A stretch of DNA of 34,589 nt from Bacteroidales bacterium (GTDB taxonomy: Bacteria > Bacteroidota > Bacteroidia > Bacteroidales > UBA932), in NCBI GenBank assembly GCA_017627255.1, contig JAGAHD010000037.1:1-34589 (forward strand), read 5' to 3'. The stretch's first letter is position 1; each line of letters opens with the position of its first letter. Shown piece after piece: positions 8,150-15,582 of the stretch. Under the pieces are notes generated by a model. The model was not told where the DNA came from, ran no database searches, and worked only from the letters and a program-made list of their open reading frames with translations. The position numbers were made by a program, and so were the translations under genes.

Positions 8150-8557
8150 ATGAAAAATTTCGTTTTTTGCAGTGCATGGATTGCACTTTTTCTTTCGGTC
8201 GGTTTCGTGAATTCTTCTTGCGGCTCCCCGCAGGCCAAAGTGCCTCAGAAAGATACGGTGGTGGTCAACACCACGGAGATTGGGAAGGACATCACCGGAT
8301 ATAACGGCCCCACGCCCGTGGAAATCAAACTCGTCGACGGGGTCATCGTCGGTGTGAAGGCATTGGAGAATACGGAGTCCCCCGGCTTTTTCCAGCGTGT
8401 GCTCGAGAGCGGCATGCTGGAATCCGTGGTTGGAAAAACTGCCGCCGAGGCCGCTGAAATGCCGTTGGATGCCGTTTCCGGTGCCACGTTCTCTTCCAAG
8501 GCGGTCATCGCCAACCTCCGTGCCGGATTGGCAACCGTTACAGATACCGCGGAATAG
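8150..8557 (+). CDS. Small FMN-binding-domain lipoprotein
   Basis: A 135-residue protein. A hydrophobic N-terminus ends at NSSC (C24), a loose Bacteroidetes-type lipobox. It is followed by a single FMN-binding domain of the RnfG/NqrC peripheral type. The diagnostic DAVSGATFSS is at 107-116; T113 is the expected threonine for covalent FMN attachment through a phosphoester bond, catalysed by ApbE in related proteins. No other domain is present, so it is likely a single-domain periplasmic or surface-anchored flavoprotein handling electrons. No redox partner or apbE gene is in the window. It has its own promoter and is followed by an independently promoted barrel gene. Confidence 0.85.
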   Translation: MKNFVFCSAWIALFLSVGFVNSSCGSPQAKVPQKDTVVVNTTEIGKDITGYNGPTPVEIKLVDGVIVGVKALENTESPGFFQRVLESGMLESVVGKTAAEAAEMPLDAVSGATFSSKAVIANLRAGLATVTDTAE

Positions 8558-8578
8558 TTCGGATTCCGGAAAAAATGC

Positions 8579-8586
8579 TATCTTTG
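8579..8586 (+). promoter_or_regulatory. Promoter -7 box for the small outer-membrane protein
   Basis: TATCTTTG is a perfect TAnnTTTG, 25 bp before the ATG at 8612, in a gap of about 54 bp that becomes strongly AT-rich after the box. Confidence 0.55.
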
Positions 8587-8611
8587 TAAAAATTTTTAAT
8601 ACAAAAAAAGT

Positions 8612-9040
8612 ATGAAGAAGATTTTGATTGTTGTTGCGGCGCTCCTTGGCTTTGCCGTCGTAGCGTCCGCCCAGCCCAGGGCCCTCGGTGTACGTGCCGG
8701 TTATGGTGGAGAACTCTCCTACCAGCATTATATGGGCGGCGAGAACTTTGCCGAATTTGATCTGGGTTGGTCCTCCGGCTTCATCAATGTGGCGGCTGCG
8801 TATGATTTCCAGGTAGCCCCTGTCGGACCGTTCAATTTCTACGCCGGCCCGGCTGCTGACCTGTGGCTGGTCAATGAAGGCGGTATCGGTCTTGGTGTTG
8901 GCGGACAGCTTGGTCTCGAGTATCTCTTCTCCGAGATTCCGCTCCAGATTTCCCTTGACTGGCGCCCGATGTTCAATCTGATCCCGGCTACCAGTTTCGG
9001 TTGGAGCGGTTTCGGTCTCGGTATCCGTTACCTCTTCTAG
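8612..9040 (+). CDS. Small outer-membrane beta-barrel protein
   Basis: A 142-residue protein with a standard Sec signal peptide, MKKILIVVAALLG...ASA, cleaved before QPRALG (about residue 20). The mature part alternates hydrophobic, aromatic and Gly residues in strands such as GVRAGYGGELSY, FAEFDLGWSS and INVAAAYDF. It ends GFGLGIRYLF, and a C-terminal Phe is typical of barrels inserted by BamA. The size suits an 8-stranded barrel of the OmpW/OmpX kind. No specific function can be assigned. A strong terminator follows about 50 bp downstream. Confidence 0.75.
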   Translation: MKKILIVVAALLGFAVVASAQPRALGVRAGYGGELSYQHYMGGENFAEFDLGWSSGFINVAAAYDFQVAPVGPFNFYAGPAADLWLVNEGGIGLGVGGQLGLEYLFSEIPLQISLDWRPMFNLIPATSFGWSGFGLGIRYLF

Positions 9041-9090
9041 TCCTTGCCCTGGGGCGTCGAAAGGAAACGCCTTCAAGACAACAGTTTAAT

Positions 9091-9127
9091 AAAAGTCGTC
9101 CGGTTCAACAAGACCGGACGACTTTTT
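9091..9127. terminator. Strong bidirectional intrinsic terminator
   Basis: A perfect 14-bp stem, AAAAGTCGTCCGGT pairing with ACCGGACGACTTTT, encloses an 8-nt loop. A T-run follows on the plus strand and an A-rich flank (T-rich on the minus strand) precedes it. It sits between the convergent barrel gene (ends 9040) and the GH2 gene (ends 9179) and can serve both. Confidence 0.92.
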
Positions 9128-9178
9128 GTAAATCGCCAAAGGTCACCGGTTTCCATTCAACGGTACCTATAACTCCGG

Positions 9179-10963
9179 CTATTTGGTCTTGTACCACTGC
9201 TGCAGCACGCGGAAGGCCTTTTTCTTCTGCCCGTCGTCACTGACCAGTCCCTTGCGGTTGTAGTAGTCCTGGATGCCGTCGAGCACCCGGCGCGGAGAAC
9301 GGAAGTCCTTGAGAATCCAAGGGGTCGTACCGGAGAGGCCTTCGATTTTGTCGAGCATGGCCGTATTCTGGAGGTAGAGGTTTTCCTGAAACTCTTCGGT
9401 CCAGCGCTCGTCCTTCGACCCGTGCAGCCCCGCCTTGGCGCCGCCGCCGAATTCGCTGACGATGACCGGTTTCTCATAAGGAATCTCCCAGGTCATTTTC
9501 GGGGCGTCATCCACGTCCCGGTACCAGCCGATATACTGGTTGAAGCTGACAACATCCACATACTCGTTCATGTTGTCCTGCAGCTTGTTATGGTAGTTGG
9601 AGGCAGAGGTGACCTCCATGGCCATGCTGATGAGGCGGGTATCGTCCAGGGCTTTTGCATACTGGGCCAGGTCGCCCAGGAAGCGGTCGCGCTGCGGGGA
9701 ATGGGGCGTTTCGTTGGCAATGCTCCAGATGATGACATTGGCGCGGTTGTGGTCGCGGGCGATCATGTCCTTCAACTGTCCGGCAGCATTGCGGTAGGTG
9801 TCCGGATTTTCCCAGGCGATGGTCCAGTAGACAGGAATCTCCGACCAGACCAGGATGCCCCGCCGTTCCGCTTCACGGACCGTGTACTCGTTGTGGGGGT
9901 AGTGGGCGAGACGGACGAAATTGCAACCGAGTTCCTTGGCCCAGTCCAGCAGGGTGGCGGCATCGGCGGTGGAATTGGCGCGTCCGCCTCCGAACGCCTT
10001 CTCTTCATGCATGCTGATGCCTTTCAGGAAAATCGGCTCCCCGTTGAGGAGGATCTGGCGTCCGCGGGTTTCAATGGTCCGGAATCCGATGTCGTCGCGG
10101 AGGGTTTCGCCGCCGAGAGACAGTTCCACCGCGTACAGCTTGGGATGGGACGGACTCCATCTCACGGGCTTCGCCGGAATATCCAGGACAGCTGTCCCGT
10201 CCGCTCCCGTCACCGCTTCCCGGTCGATGCCGAGTTCCGGGATGCGCAGGCGGATCCGCTGCCCGGGGAGCGCCTTGTCCAGCCGGACCGAGAAATGCAG
10301 TTTGCCGGGATCTTTCGGGTCGAGCTGCAGGGAATAATTCTCGATATATGTCTCCGCCACATCCACAAGCAGGACGTCCCGGGTGATGCCCCCGTAGTTC
10401 CACCAGTCGAAAATCTGGGTCGGAACGTCTTCGGGATGGCGTTTGTTGTCCACTTTGACGATGACAAAGTTGTCGCCTTCCCGGAGGAGGTCCGTGACGT
10501 CGAAATTGAATGGTGTGAATCCGCCGATGTGGTGGCCGGCTTCCTCCCCGTTCACCCAGACGCGGGCGTCGTAATTCACGGCGCCGAAATACAGGAGGGT
10601 GCGGCGTCCCTTCTCCGGAGAGAAACGGAAACTCTTTTTGAACCAGACGGTTCCTTCGTAGAAGAACAGCCGGGGATCGCGGGTGTTCCAGTCGGAGGGG
10701 ATGGGCATTTCCGCCGATTTGTCGAAATCGTACTCGATGAGGTCTTTGGGGTCCTGCGGCTTGGCGTTTCGGAAAAAGCCCCAGGGCGTCGGTTTCATCC
10801 TGTAGTCGTAATAGCCTTCTTCCTGGACGTCCACGATGTAGTTCCATGCCCCGTTCAGGGATACGGTCCTTCGGCCGGGAATATTGCCGATCTGGGGAAC
10901 TTCCGCTGCGGTGAGCAGCAGGGAAAAAAGGAGTGAAACGGTGAGGAGTAATGTTCTTTTCAT
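9179..10963 (-). CDS. Glycoside hydrolase family 2, probable beta-glucuronidase
   Basis: Exported 594-residue GH2 enzyme. The start at 10963 gives a signal peptide MKRTLLLTVSLLFSLLLTAA, with cleavage near residue 20. GH2 domains run in order: a sugar-binding jelly roll (about 30-205, with FGAVNYDARVWVNGEEAG and NYGGITRDV), an Ig-like domain (about 206-300), and a TIM barrel from about 305 with NGEPIFLKGISMHEE. The general acid/base is E418 in WSIANETP and the nucleophile is E504 in IVSEFGG. An Asn-x-Lys motif (N569, K571) near the C-terminus matches the pair that contacts the glucuronate carboxylate in bacterial beta-glucuronidases. The segment between EIPVYW and MIARDHN is short, so no Loop-1 insertion as in E. 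coli GUS is seen. A beta-galactosidase or galacturonidase is the alternative. Confidence 0.88.
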   Translation of the reverse strand: MKRTLLLTVSLLFSLLLTAAEVPQIGNIPGRRTVSLNGAWNYIVDVQEEGYYDYRMKPTPWGFFRNAKPQDPKDLIEYDFDKSAEMPIPSDWNTRDPRLFFYEGTVWFKKSFRFSPEKGRRTLLYFGAVNYDARVWVNGEEAGHHIGGFTPFNFDVTDLLREGDNFVIVKVDNKRHPEDVPTQIFDWWNYGGITRDVLLVDVAETYIENYSLQLDPKDPGKLHFSVRLDKALPGQRIRLRIPELGIDREAVTGADGTAVLDIPAKPVRWSPSHPKLYAVELSLGGETLRDDIGFRTIETRGRQILLNGEPIFLKGISMHEEKAFGGGRANSTADAATLLDWAKELGCNFVRLAHYPHNEYTVREAERRGILVWSEIPVYWTIAWENPDTYRNAAGQLKDMIARDHNRANVIIWSIANETPHSPQRDRFLGDLAQYAKALDDTRLISMAMEVTSASNYHNKLQDNMNEYVDVVSFNQYIGWYRDVDDAPKMTWEIPYEKPVIVSEFGGGAKAGLHGSKDERWTEEFQENLYLQNTAMLDKIEGLSGTTPWILKDFRSPRRVLDGIQDYYNRKGLVSDDGQKKKAFRVLQQWYKTK

Positions 10964-11094
10964 GGTATCAGGGGATTCAGTCGTACGAAATGTTGCGGAA
11001 TTCCTCCGGACGGAGAGAGCTGGGAAGGGCAGCATGGGATCCGGGCGGGTGGCAGATGTAACAGGACAGGCATGGCATCGGGTACTTGTGGAAA

Positions 11095-11102
11095 CAAATG
11101 TA
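11095..11102 (-). promoter_or_regulatory. Candidate promoter -7 box for the GH2 gene
   Basis: On the minus strand TACATTTG matches TAnnTTTG. It lies 131 bp before the GH2 start at 10963, with a CTTTC about 21 bp upstream as a weak -33. It would give a leader of about 125 nt. No better box is seen nearer the gene. Confidence 0.4.
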
Positions 11103-11155
11103 GTAAAAAAACGCCAAGATGGGAAAGAGGGGGATTATCTGCACGGAAAAATAAT

Positions 11156-11163
11156 TATCTTTG
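11156..11163 (+). promoter_or_regulatory. thrB-thrC promoter -7 box
   Basis: TATCTTTG is a perfect TAnnTTTG preceded by an A-rich stretch, 50 bp before the thrB ATG. It is divergent from the GH2 candidate promoter. The 250-bp gap 10964-11213 holds no gene. Confidence 0.55.
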
Positions 11164-11213
11164 TTCCCATCCCCCAGGAAGGCACCGCCTTCTGCGAACT
11201 TAACATATTGGTC

Positions 11214-12140
11214 ATGAAAAGCGTACGTGTTTTTGCCCCGGCCTCTATCGCGAATCTCGGCTGTGGCTTTGACATCATGGGCCTTGCTTTGGACGAGGTC
11301 GGAGATGTCCTGGAAATGAGCGTCTCGGAAGGAGACGGCTTAACCATTGAGAATGCTTCCGGTGTTCCCCTGCCGGAAGATATCGAGCAGAACGTCATCA
11401 CCCCCGTCGTTCGCAAGTTTCTGGAAATGACCGGAATCCGTGCCCGGGTCGACGTTGTCATCAGGGAAAAGATCTATCCGGGCTCCGGTATCGGTTCCAG
11501 TTCCGCATCGAGCGCGGCGGCGGCTTTCGGCATGAATGAACTGTTCGGATGTCCCCTTTCGGAAGAGGAGGTCGTCATCTGCGCCATGGAGGGGGAGAAC
11601 CTCGCCAGCGGCGGTTACCATGCCGACAATGCGGCTCCGGCGGTCATGGGCGGCATCGTACTGATCCGCGGATATGACCCCCTCGACCTGATCAAACTTC
11701 CGGTTCCGGGCGACTTTTACTGTGCGGTCATCCATCCGAAACTGGTCGTCTCCACGAAGGAAGCGCGGAGTATCCTCCCCAAGCAGGTGGATATGCATGC
11801 CGCCATCGCCCAATGGGGCAATGTCGGAGGGCTTGTCGCCGGCTTGTATTCGGGAAATATCGGCCTTGTGGGGCGGTCCATGCGGGATTCCGTGGCGGAG
11901 CCCTTCCGCAAGCACTTCATTCCCGGGTTTGATGCGTTGCGGGAAAAGGTGCTGGAAAGCGGATCCCTGGCCATGAATATCGCCGGGTCCGGGCCGTCGG
12001 TTTTCGCACTGGCGAACCGAAGCGAGAAAGCCCAGCGGGCCAGCGCCATCATGGAACGGCATTTTTCGGAACTCGGCATCCCCTATGAATGCTATGTCGT
12101 CAAAGTGTCCAACCGTGGCGCCCGCCTGACAGCCATTTAA
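11214..12140 (+). CDS. thrB: Homoserine kinase (GHMP family)
   Basis: Phosphorylates L-homoserine to O-phosphohomoserine, the substrate of the next gene. The protein has 308 residues; the start MKSVRVFAPASIANLGCGFD is the typical GHMP N-terminus, and frame extension further upstream would cross the promoter. The ATP-binding motif PGSGIGSSSASSAAA is at 89-103. SGGYHADNAAPAVMGG and the C-terminal AGSGPSVFAL glycine-rich motif are also present. thrC follows after 10 bp in a two-gene operon. No thrA (aspartokinase/homoserine dehydrogenase) is in the window. Confidence 0.96.
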   Translation: MKSVRVFAPASIANLGCGFDIMGLALDEVGDVLEMSVSEGDGLTIENASGVPLPEDIEQNVITPVVRKFLEMTGIRARVDVVIREKIYPGSGIGSSSASSAAAAFGMNELFGCPLSEEEVVICAMEGENLASGGYHADNAAPAVMGGIVLIRGYDPLDLIKLPVPGDFYCAVIHPKLVVSTKEARSILPKQVDMHAAIAQWGNVGGLVAGLYSGNIGLVGRSMRDSVAEPFRKHFIPGFDALREKVLESGSLAMNIAGSGPSVFALANRSEKAQRASAIMERHFSELGIPYECYVVKVSNRGARLTAI

Positions 12141-12150
12141 TTCTAATAAT

Positions 12151-13455
12151 ATGGAGTATTACAGTACAGGCAAGAAAGCCCCGAACGCCTCCCTCCGCAA
12201 GGCGGTCCTCCGCGGACTGGCGGAAGACAGGGGCTTGTATATGCCGGAGCATATCCCCACATTGCCGGCCTCTTTTTTCCGGGATTTACCCGGGATGACC
12301 TTTCCTGCGATGGCGAAAAGCGTGGCGGGGGCTTTCTTCGGGGATGATGTCCCCTCGGATGTCCTGGACCGGATTGTCAGTGGAACCCTGTCCTTCGATT
12401 GCCCTGCCGTACGGGTGGAGGAGGATGTGTATGCGTTGGAACTGTTTCACGGACCGACGCTGGCTTTCAAGGATGTCGGTGCCCGGTTCATGGCCCGTCT
12501 GCTCGGTTATTTTACGCGGGAGGACTGTGACCGGGGAGATATCTGCGTTTTGGTGGCGACATCCGGGGATACGGGAAGTGCCGTTGCAAACGGTTTTCTC
12601 GGCGTTCCCGGCACCCGGGTCTTTGTCCTGTATCCCAAGGGAAGGGTCAGTCCTGTCCAGGAAAGCCAGTTCACGACGCTGGGCCGCAATATCACCGCCG
12701 TGGAGGTCGACGGGAACTTCGATGATTGCCAGAGCCTTGTCAAAGCCGCGTTCATGGATGATTTCCTGCGCTCCTCCCTGTGCCTGACATCGGCCAACAG
12801 CATCAACATCGCTCGTTTCCTTCCTCAGGCTTTTTACTATTTCTACGGGTATGCCCAGATGGCGCGTCTCGGGAAAGCCGATAAACTGGCGGTCTGTGTT
12901 CCCAGCGGAAACTTCGGCAACGTGACGGCTGCCTTGATTGCGCGTAGGATGGGACTTCCCATCAACCGGTTTATCGTCGCCAATAATAGCAACGATGTGT
13001 TCTTTACATATTTACAGACAGGAATCTACCGGCCGAAGCCCAGTATTCCGACGCTTGCCAATGCGATGGATGTCGGCGATCCGAGCAATTTCGCCCGTCT
13101 GCTGGACCTGTACGGAGGAGACTGGAACCGGATCCGGGCCGACATTTCCGGGGTGGTTGTGGATGACGGGGCCATTCTGGAGACAATCCGTTCCTGCCAT
13201 GCAGAAAACGGATATTTGCTCGACCCCCACGGCGCCTGTGCCTACCGGGCCCTGCGGGATTCCCTGAAAAAAGGGGAGACCGGCCTTTTTTGTGAGACGG
13301 CCCATCCGGCCAAGTTCCGGGAAACCGTGGAGAAAGCGACGGGTGTTCCCGTCTTGCTTCCAGAGCGCCTGCAGGCTTTTCTTTCCGGAAAGAAAGAGAC
13401 GGTTCCGATGCCGGCTGAATATAGGGCGTTCCAATCCCTGCTGCTATCCCGGTAA
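12151..13455 (+). CDS. thrC: Threonine synthase
   Basis: PLP enzyme converting O-phosphohomoserine to threonine, 434 residues. The N-terminal module (YYSTGKKAPNASLRKAVLRG, then GLYMPE) is the usual start of the bacterial, long-form enzyme. The cofactor lysine is K107 in LAFKDVGARFM. The phosphate-binding loop ATSGDTGSAV follows, and SANSINIARFLPQ and VPSGNFGN are also clear. It is 10 bp downstream of thrB, completing the homoserine-to-threonine branch. Confidence 0.97.
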   Translation: MEYYSTGKKAPNASLRKAVLRGLAEDRGLYMPEHIPTLPASFFRDLPGMTFPAMAKSVAGAFFGDDVPSDVLDRIVSGTLSFDCPAVRVEEDVYALELFHGPTLAFKDVGARFMARLLGYFTREDCDRGDICVLVATSGDTGSAVANGFLGVPGTRVFVLYPKGRVSPVQESQFTTLGRNITAVEVDGNFDDCQSLVKAAFMDDFLRSSLCLTSANSINIARFLPQAFYYFYGYAQMARLGKADKLAVCVPSGNFGNVTAALIARRMGLPINRFIVANNSNDVFFTYLQTGIYRPKPSIPTLANAMDVGDPSNFARLLDLYGGDWNRIRADISGVVVDDGAILETIRSCHAENGYLLDPHGACAYRALRDSLKKGETGLFCETAHPAKFRETVEKATGVPVLLPERLQAFLSGKKETVPMPAEYRAFQSLLLSR

Positions 13456-13474
13456 GCGTGTGGCAGGATGACCG

Positions 13475-13497
13475 GCACCCCGGCGTAATCCGGGCGC
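13475..13497. terminator. Weak hairpin between convergent thrC and nitroreductase genes
   Basis: GCACCCCGG and CCGGGCGC can pair around a short loop, giving about 5 bp plus 3 bp with a bulge. No T-run follows in either direction, so this may be a poor or Rho-assisted terminator. Low confidence. Confidence 0.25.
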
Positions 13498-14111
13498 TAC
13501 AATTCCGTCACGATATCTTTCAGCGGCTTGCGCTGGGCATGGAGTTCCGTCGGCTTGCCTTCGGACGAGGACGGATGGCCGATGGCGAGGAGTCCGTAAA
13601 TGCCATGGTTCCGCGTCTCGGGGAGCACTTCCCGGATTTTTCCGGGATCGAAGTCCCAGATCCACATGTTGGCGAGGCCGGCGTCCGTCGCCGTCAGCAT
13701 CAGGTGGGTGAGCACGATGGCGGCATCCGTCTTCGCGGCGTTTACGCCGTCACACTCCCGCACCCAGGCTTCCTCGTTCCGGCAGCCGACGATGAGCACG
13801 ACAGGGGCTCCGTAGCAGTCATGGACTTGATGCAGGCGGGCGAGCGCTTCTTCGCTCTTGACAACCCAGATGCGGGTCGGCTGGAGGTTTTTGGCGGAAG
13901 GGGCCAACCGGCCGGCTTCCAGGATCATTTCCAGTTTGGAGGCGGAGACAGGGTAGTGGTTGAAGGAATGGCAGGAGTAGCGGCTTTGCAGAATGTTCAT
14001 GAAAGCATCTGAGCCGTACTGATGCTTCATGATTTTCTGATCCATGTCGGAGAATGAGGCACGGTGGGTAATTTTGGTGACGTCGCTCAGGCGACTAAGA
14101 ATCTTCTTCAT
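13497..14111 (-). CDS. Nitroreductase-family FMN oxidoreductase
   Basis: A 204-residue NAD(P)H-dependent flavin oxidoreductase from the chosen start. The nitroreductase fold begins near residue 38 with FMNILQSRYSCHSFNHYPV, where RYSCHSF is the FMN-phosphate-binding Arg/Ser region. LEAGRLAPSAKNLQPTRIWVV and the C-terminal GLLAIGHPS complete the family pattern. The start at 14111 (MKKILSRLSD) adds about 37 residues before the domain. Internal ATGs nearer the domain are possible, so the exact start is uncertain. The family ranges from nitro-compound reductases to flavin-dependent dehalogenases; the substrate cannot be inferred here. Confidence 0.85.
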   Translation of the reverse strand: MKKILSRLSDVTKITHRASFSDMDQKIMKHQYGSDAFMNILQSRYSCHSFNHYPVSASKLEMILEAGRLAPSAKNLQPTRIWVVKSEEALARLHQVHDCYGAPVVLIVGCRNEEAWVRECDGVNAAKTDAAIVLTHLMLTATDAGLANMWIWDFDPGKIREVLPETRNHGIYGLLAIGHPSSSEGKPTELHAQRKPLKDIVTEL

Positions 14112-14269
14112 ATCAGTTATCAGTTTTGCTTCAACGTGCAAGATAATAAAAAAATCCGAAAATAACGAATAGACGTCGTCCCAAACATCTTTCAGCCGCT
14201 CTTCATGGCCTGTATTTCCCGCCCGGAGCGCCAAAACACATGGCCGTCAGTCACCCCCAACCCGGAAAC

Positions 14270-14297
14270 AAAAAACCCCTCAGAAGAATCTGAGAGG
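14270..14297 (-). terminator. Intrinsic terminator of the tRNA-Leu gene
   Basis: On the minus strand CCTCTCAGA and TCTGAGGGG form a 9-bp stem (one G-T pair) with a 4-nt loop, directly followed by TTTTTTG. It lies about 38 bp after the tRNA 3' end. Confidence 0.88.
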
Positions 14298-14334
14298 CAT
14301 TTTGAAGAATGTAGGGGTAATTCATATCCCCGGG

Positions 14335-14419
14335 TGCCCAAAGCCGGGCTCGAACCGGCACGTCTTTAAGGGACACTGGATTTTGAGTCCAGCGCGTCTA
14401 CCAATTCCGCCATTCGGGC
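14335..14419 (-). tRNA. tRNA-Leu, anticodon CAA
   Basis: An 85-nt class II tRNA on the minus strand. The acceptor stem is GCCCGAA/TTTGGGC with one G-U pair. The D arm has GCG/CGC. The anticodon stem CTGGA/TCCAG encloses CTCAAAA, giving anticodon CAA, which reads UUG. The long variable arm GTC/GAC is the leucine/serine type. The T arm GCCGG-TTCGAGC-CCGGC is perfect. The discriminator base is A, as expected for leucine. The CCA end is not encoded (CCC follows). Confidence 0.97.
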
Positions 14420-14447
14420 ATGGCCGGATCCAAAGGGAGGCGACTTG

Positions 14448-14478
14448 CAAATTTACCGCAATTTCGGGGAATTGCAAA
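14448..14478 (-). promoter_or_regulatory. tRNA-Leu promoter
   Basis: On the minus strand a -33 TTTG (14475-14478), a 19-bp spacer and TAAATTTG (14448-14455) match the Bacteroidetes promoter pattern in both elements. It is 28 bp from the tRNA 5' end. Confidence 0.75.
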
Positions 14479-14488
14479 ATTTTTCGAC

Positions 14489-14496
14489 TATCTTTG
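14489..14496 (+). promoter_or_regulatory. aroB operon promoter -7 box
   Basis: TATCTTTG is a perfect TAnnTTTG. The first in-frame ATG follows after only 6 bases, so the mRNA would be almost leaderless or start at the second ATG (14512). The box is divergent from the tRNA promoter about 30 bp away. Confidence 0.6.
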
Positions 14497-14502
14497 TTCT
14501 TG

Positions 14503-15567
14503 ATGGAAAGAATGACGGAAATCAGGATTGAAGGGAAGGTGGCGGGCCGGGTTGTCGGCGGCGCCACTCCTACGGATGTTGTGCCCCTGCTTGAAGGAGA
14601 GCAGGAGGTTTTCCTGGTGTATGACGCTCACCTCGCCCCTGCGGCTTCCGCCTTGCTGGAGGCTTTCCCGGCGATTCGTTCTGCGCTGGCCCTGGAAACG
14701 TCCGAAGAAGAAAAAAACATGGACTCGGTCCTGCTGATCGCCCGTTCGCTGCTGGAGGCGGGGGCTTCCCGGAAAGCCCTCCTGCTGGCCATAGGCGGCG
14801 GTATAACGACTGATGTGGCGGGCTTTGCCGCATCGGTGTACAAACGCGGCATCCGGTATGCCAATATTCCGACAACCCTCCTCGCCCAGGTGGATGCCGG
14901 TATCGGCGGAAAGACGGGGGTCAATTTCGAAGATTACAAAAACATGCTGGGTGTCATCGTGCAGCCGGTTTTCACGTTTGTCTGTTCTTCGCTCCTGGCA
15001 ACCCTTCCGCGGCGGGAGTTCCTGTCCGGCGCGTCGGAACTGCTGAAAACGTTCCTGATCGAGGACCGGGACGGCCGGTATGGAAGAACGGTTTCCCTGC
15101 TTTCATCCGGATCCCCTGATTTCGGGTCCGATATCTGGCAGGAGACTGTTTTCGAAGCTGCCTCCGTGAAAGCGGGCATCGTCTCCCGCGACCCGTACGA
15201 GCACGGCGAGCGCCGGAAACTCAATCTCGGCCATACCTTTGCCCATGCCATCGAGCATGAGGCCCGCCTCCGCGGTGACGACATCACCCATGGAGAAGCC
15301 GTGTCGATGGGCATTCTCCTTTCAGCCCGCCTGTCCGACCGGCTGGGCCTGTCGAAAGGGATGGAAGGACGGCTGAGGCAAGATTTCCTGCAGGCCGGCC
15401 TGCCGGTGGAAAGTCCTTATCCTCCGGAAGTGCTCGCTGGTGCCATGGAAAAGGACAAGAAGGCCGAAGGCGGCTTCGTGCATTTCGTCCTCCTGGAAGA
15501 TATCGGCCGGGTCGTCGTCCGGGACCTTTCCGTCGCCATGGCACTCAAGGCATTGACTGACAATTGA
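14503..15567 (+). CDS. aroB: 3-dehydroquinate synthase
   Basis: Second step of the shikimate pathway: converts DAHP to 3-dehydroquinate using NAD+ and a divalent metal. The protein has 354 residues from ATG 14503, or 351 from the ATG at 14512 (MTEIRIEG). The promoter position makes the second start plausible, and any start before 14489 would run through the tRNA. Motifs are AIGGGITTDVAGFAASVYKR (NAD binding), IPTTLLAQVDAGIGGKTGVN, and the metal ligands in LNLGHTFAHAIEH and HGEAVSMG. It is first in the operon aroB, aroD-aroA fusion, aroC, with 15 bp to the next gene. Confidence 0.96.
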   Translation: MERMTEIRIEGKVAGRVVGGATPTDVVPLLEGEQEVFLVYDAHLAPAASALLEAFPAIRSALALETSEEEKNMDSVLLIARSLLEAGASRKALLLAIGGGITTDVAGFAASVYKRGIRYANIPTTLLAQVDAGIGGKTGVNFEDYKNMLGVIVQPVFTFVCSSLLATLPRREFLSGASELLKTFLIEDRDGRYGRTVSLLSSGSPDFGSDIWQETVFEAASVKAGIVSRDPYEHGERRKLNLGHTFAHAIEHEARLRGDDITHGEAVSMGILLSARLSDRLGLSKGMEGRLRQDFLQAGLPVESPYPPEVLAGAMEKDKKAEGGFVHFVLLEDIGRVVVRDLSVAMALKALTDN

Positions 15568-15582
15568 CCCATAGGCAGAAAT

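Noticed and set aside
8070..8186. Upstream start for the phosphodiesterase at 8186
   Set aside because: It would place 39 residues before a textbook lipoprotein signal and extend over both divergent promoter boxes.
8066..9076. Minus-strand open frame spanning the FMN-binding and barrel genes
   Set aside because: It runs across two genes with good signal peptides and promoters on the other strand, and its translation is not protein-like.
9422..10936. Long plus-strand open frame opposite the GH2 gene
   Set aside because: Antisense shadow; the minus-strand frame carries all GH2 catalytic motifs.
14302..14502. Upstream start for aroB at 14302
   Set aside because: The reading frame would pass through the tRNA-Leu gene and the promoter; DHQ synthase homology begins only after 14503.
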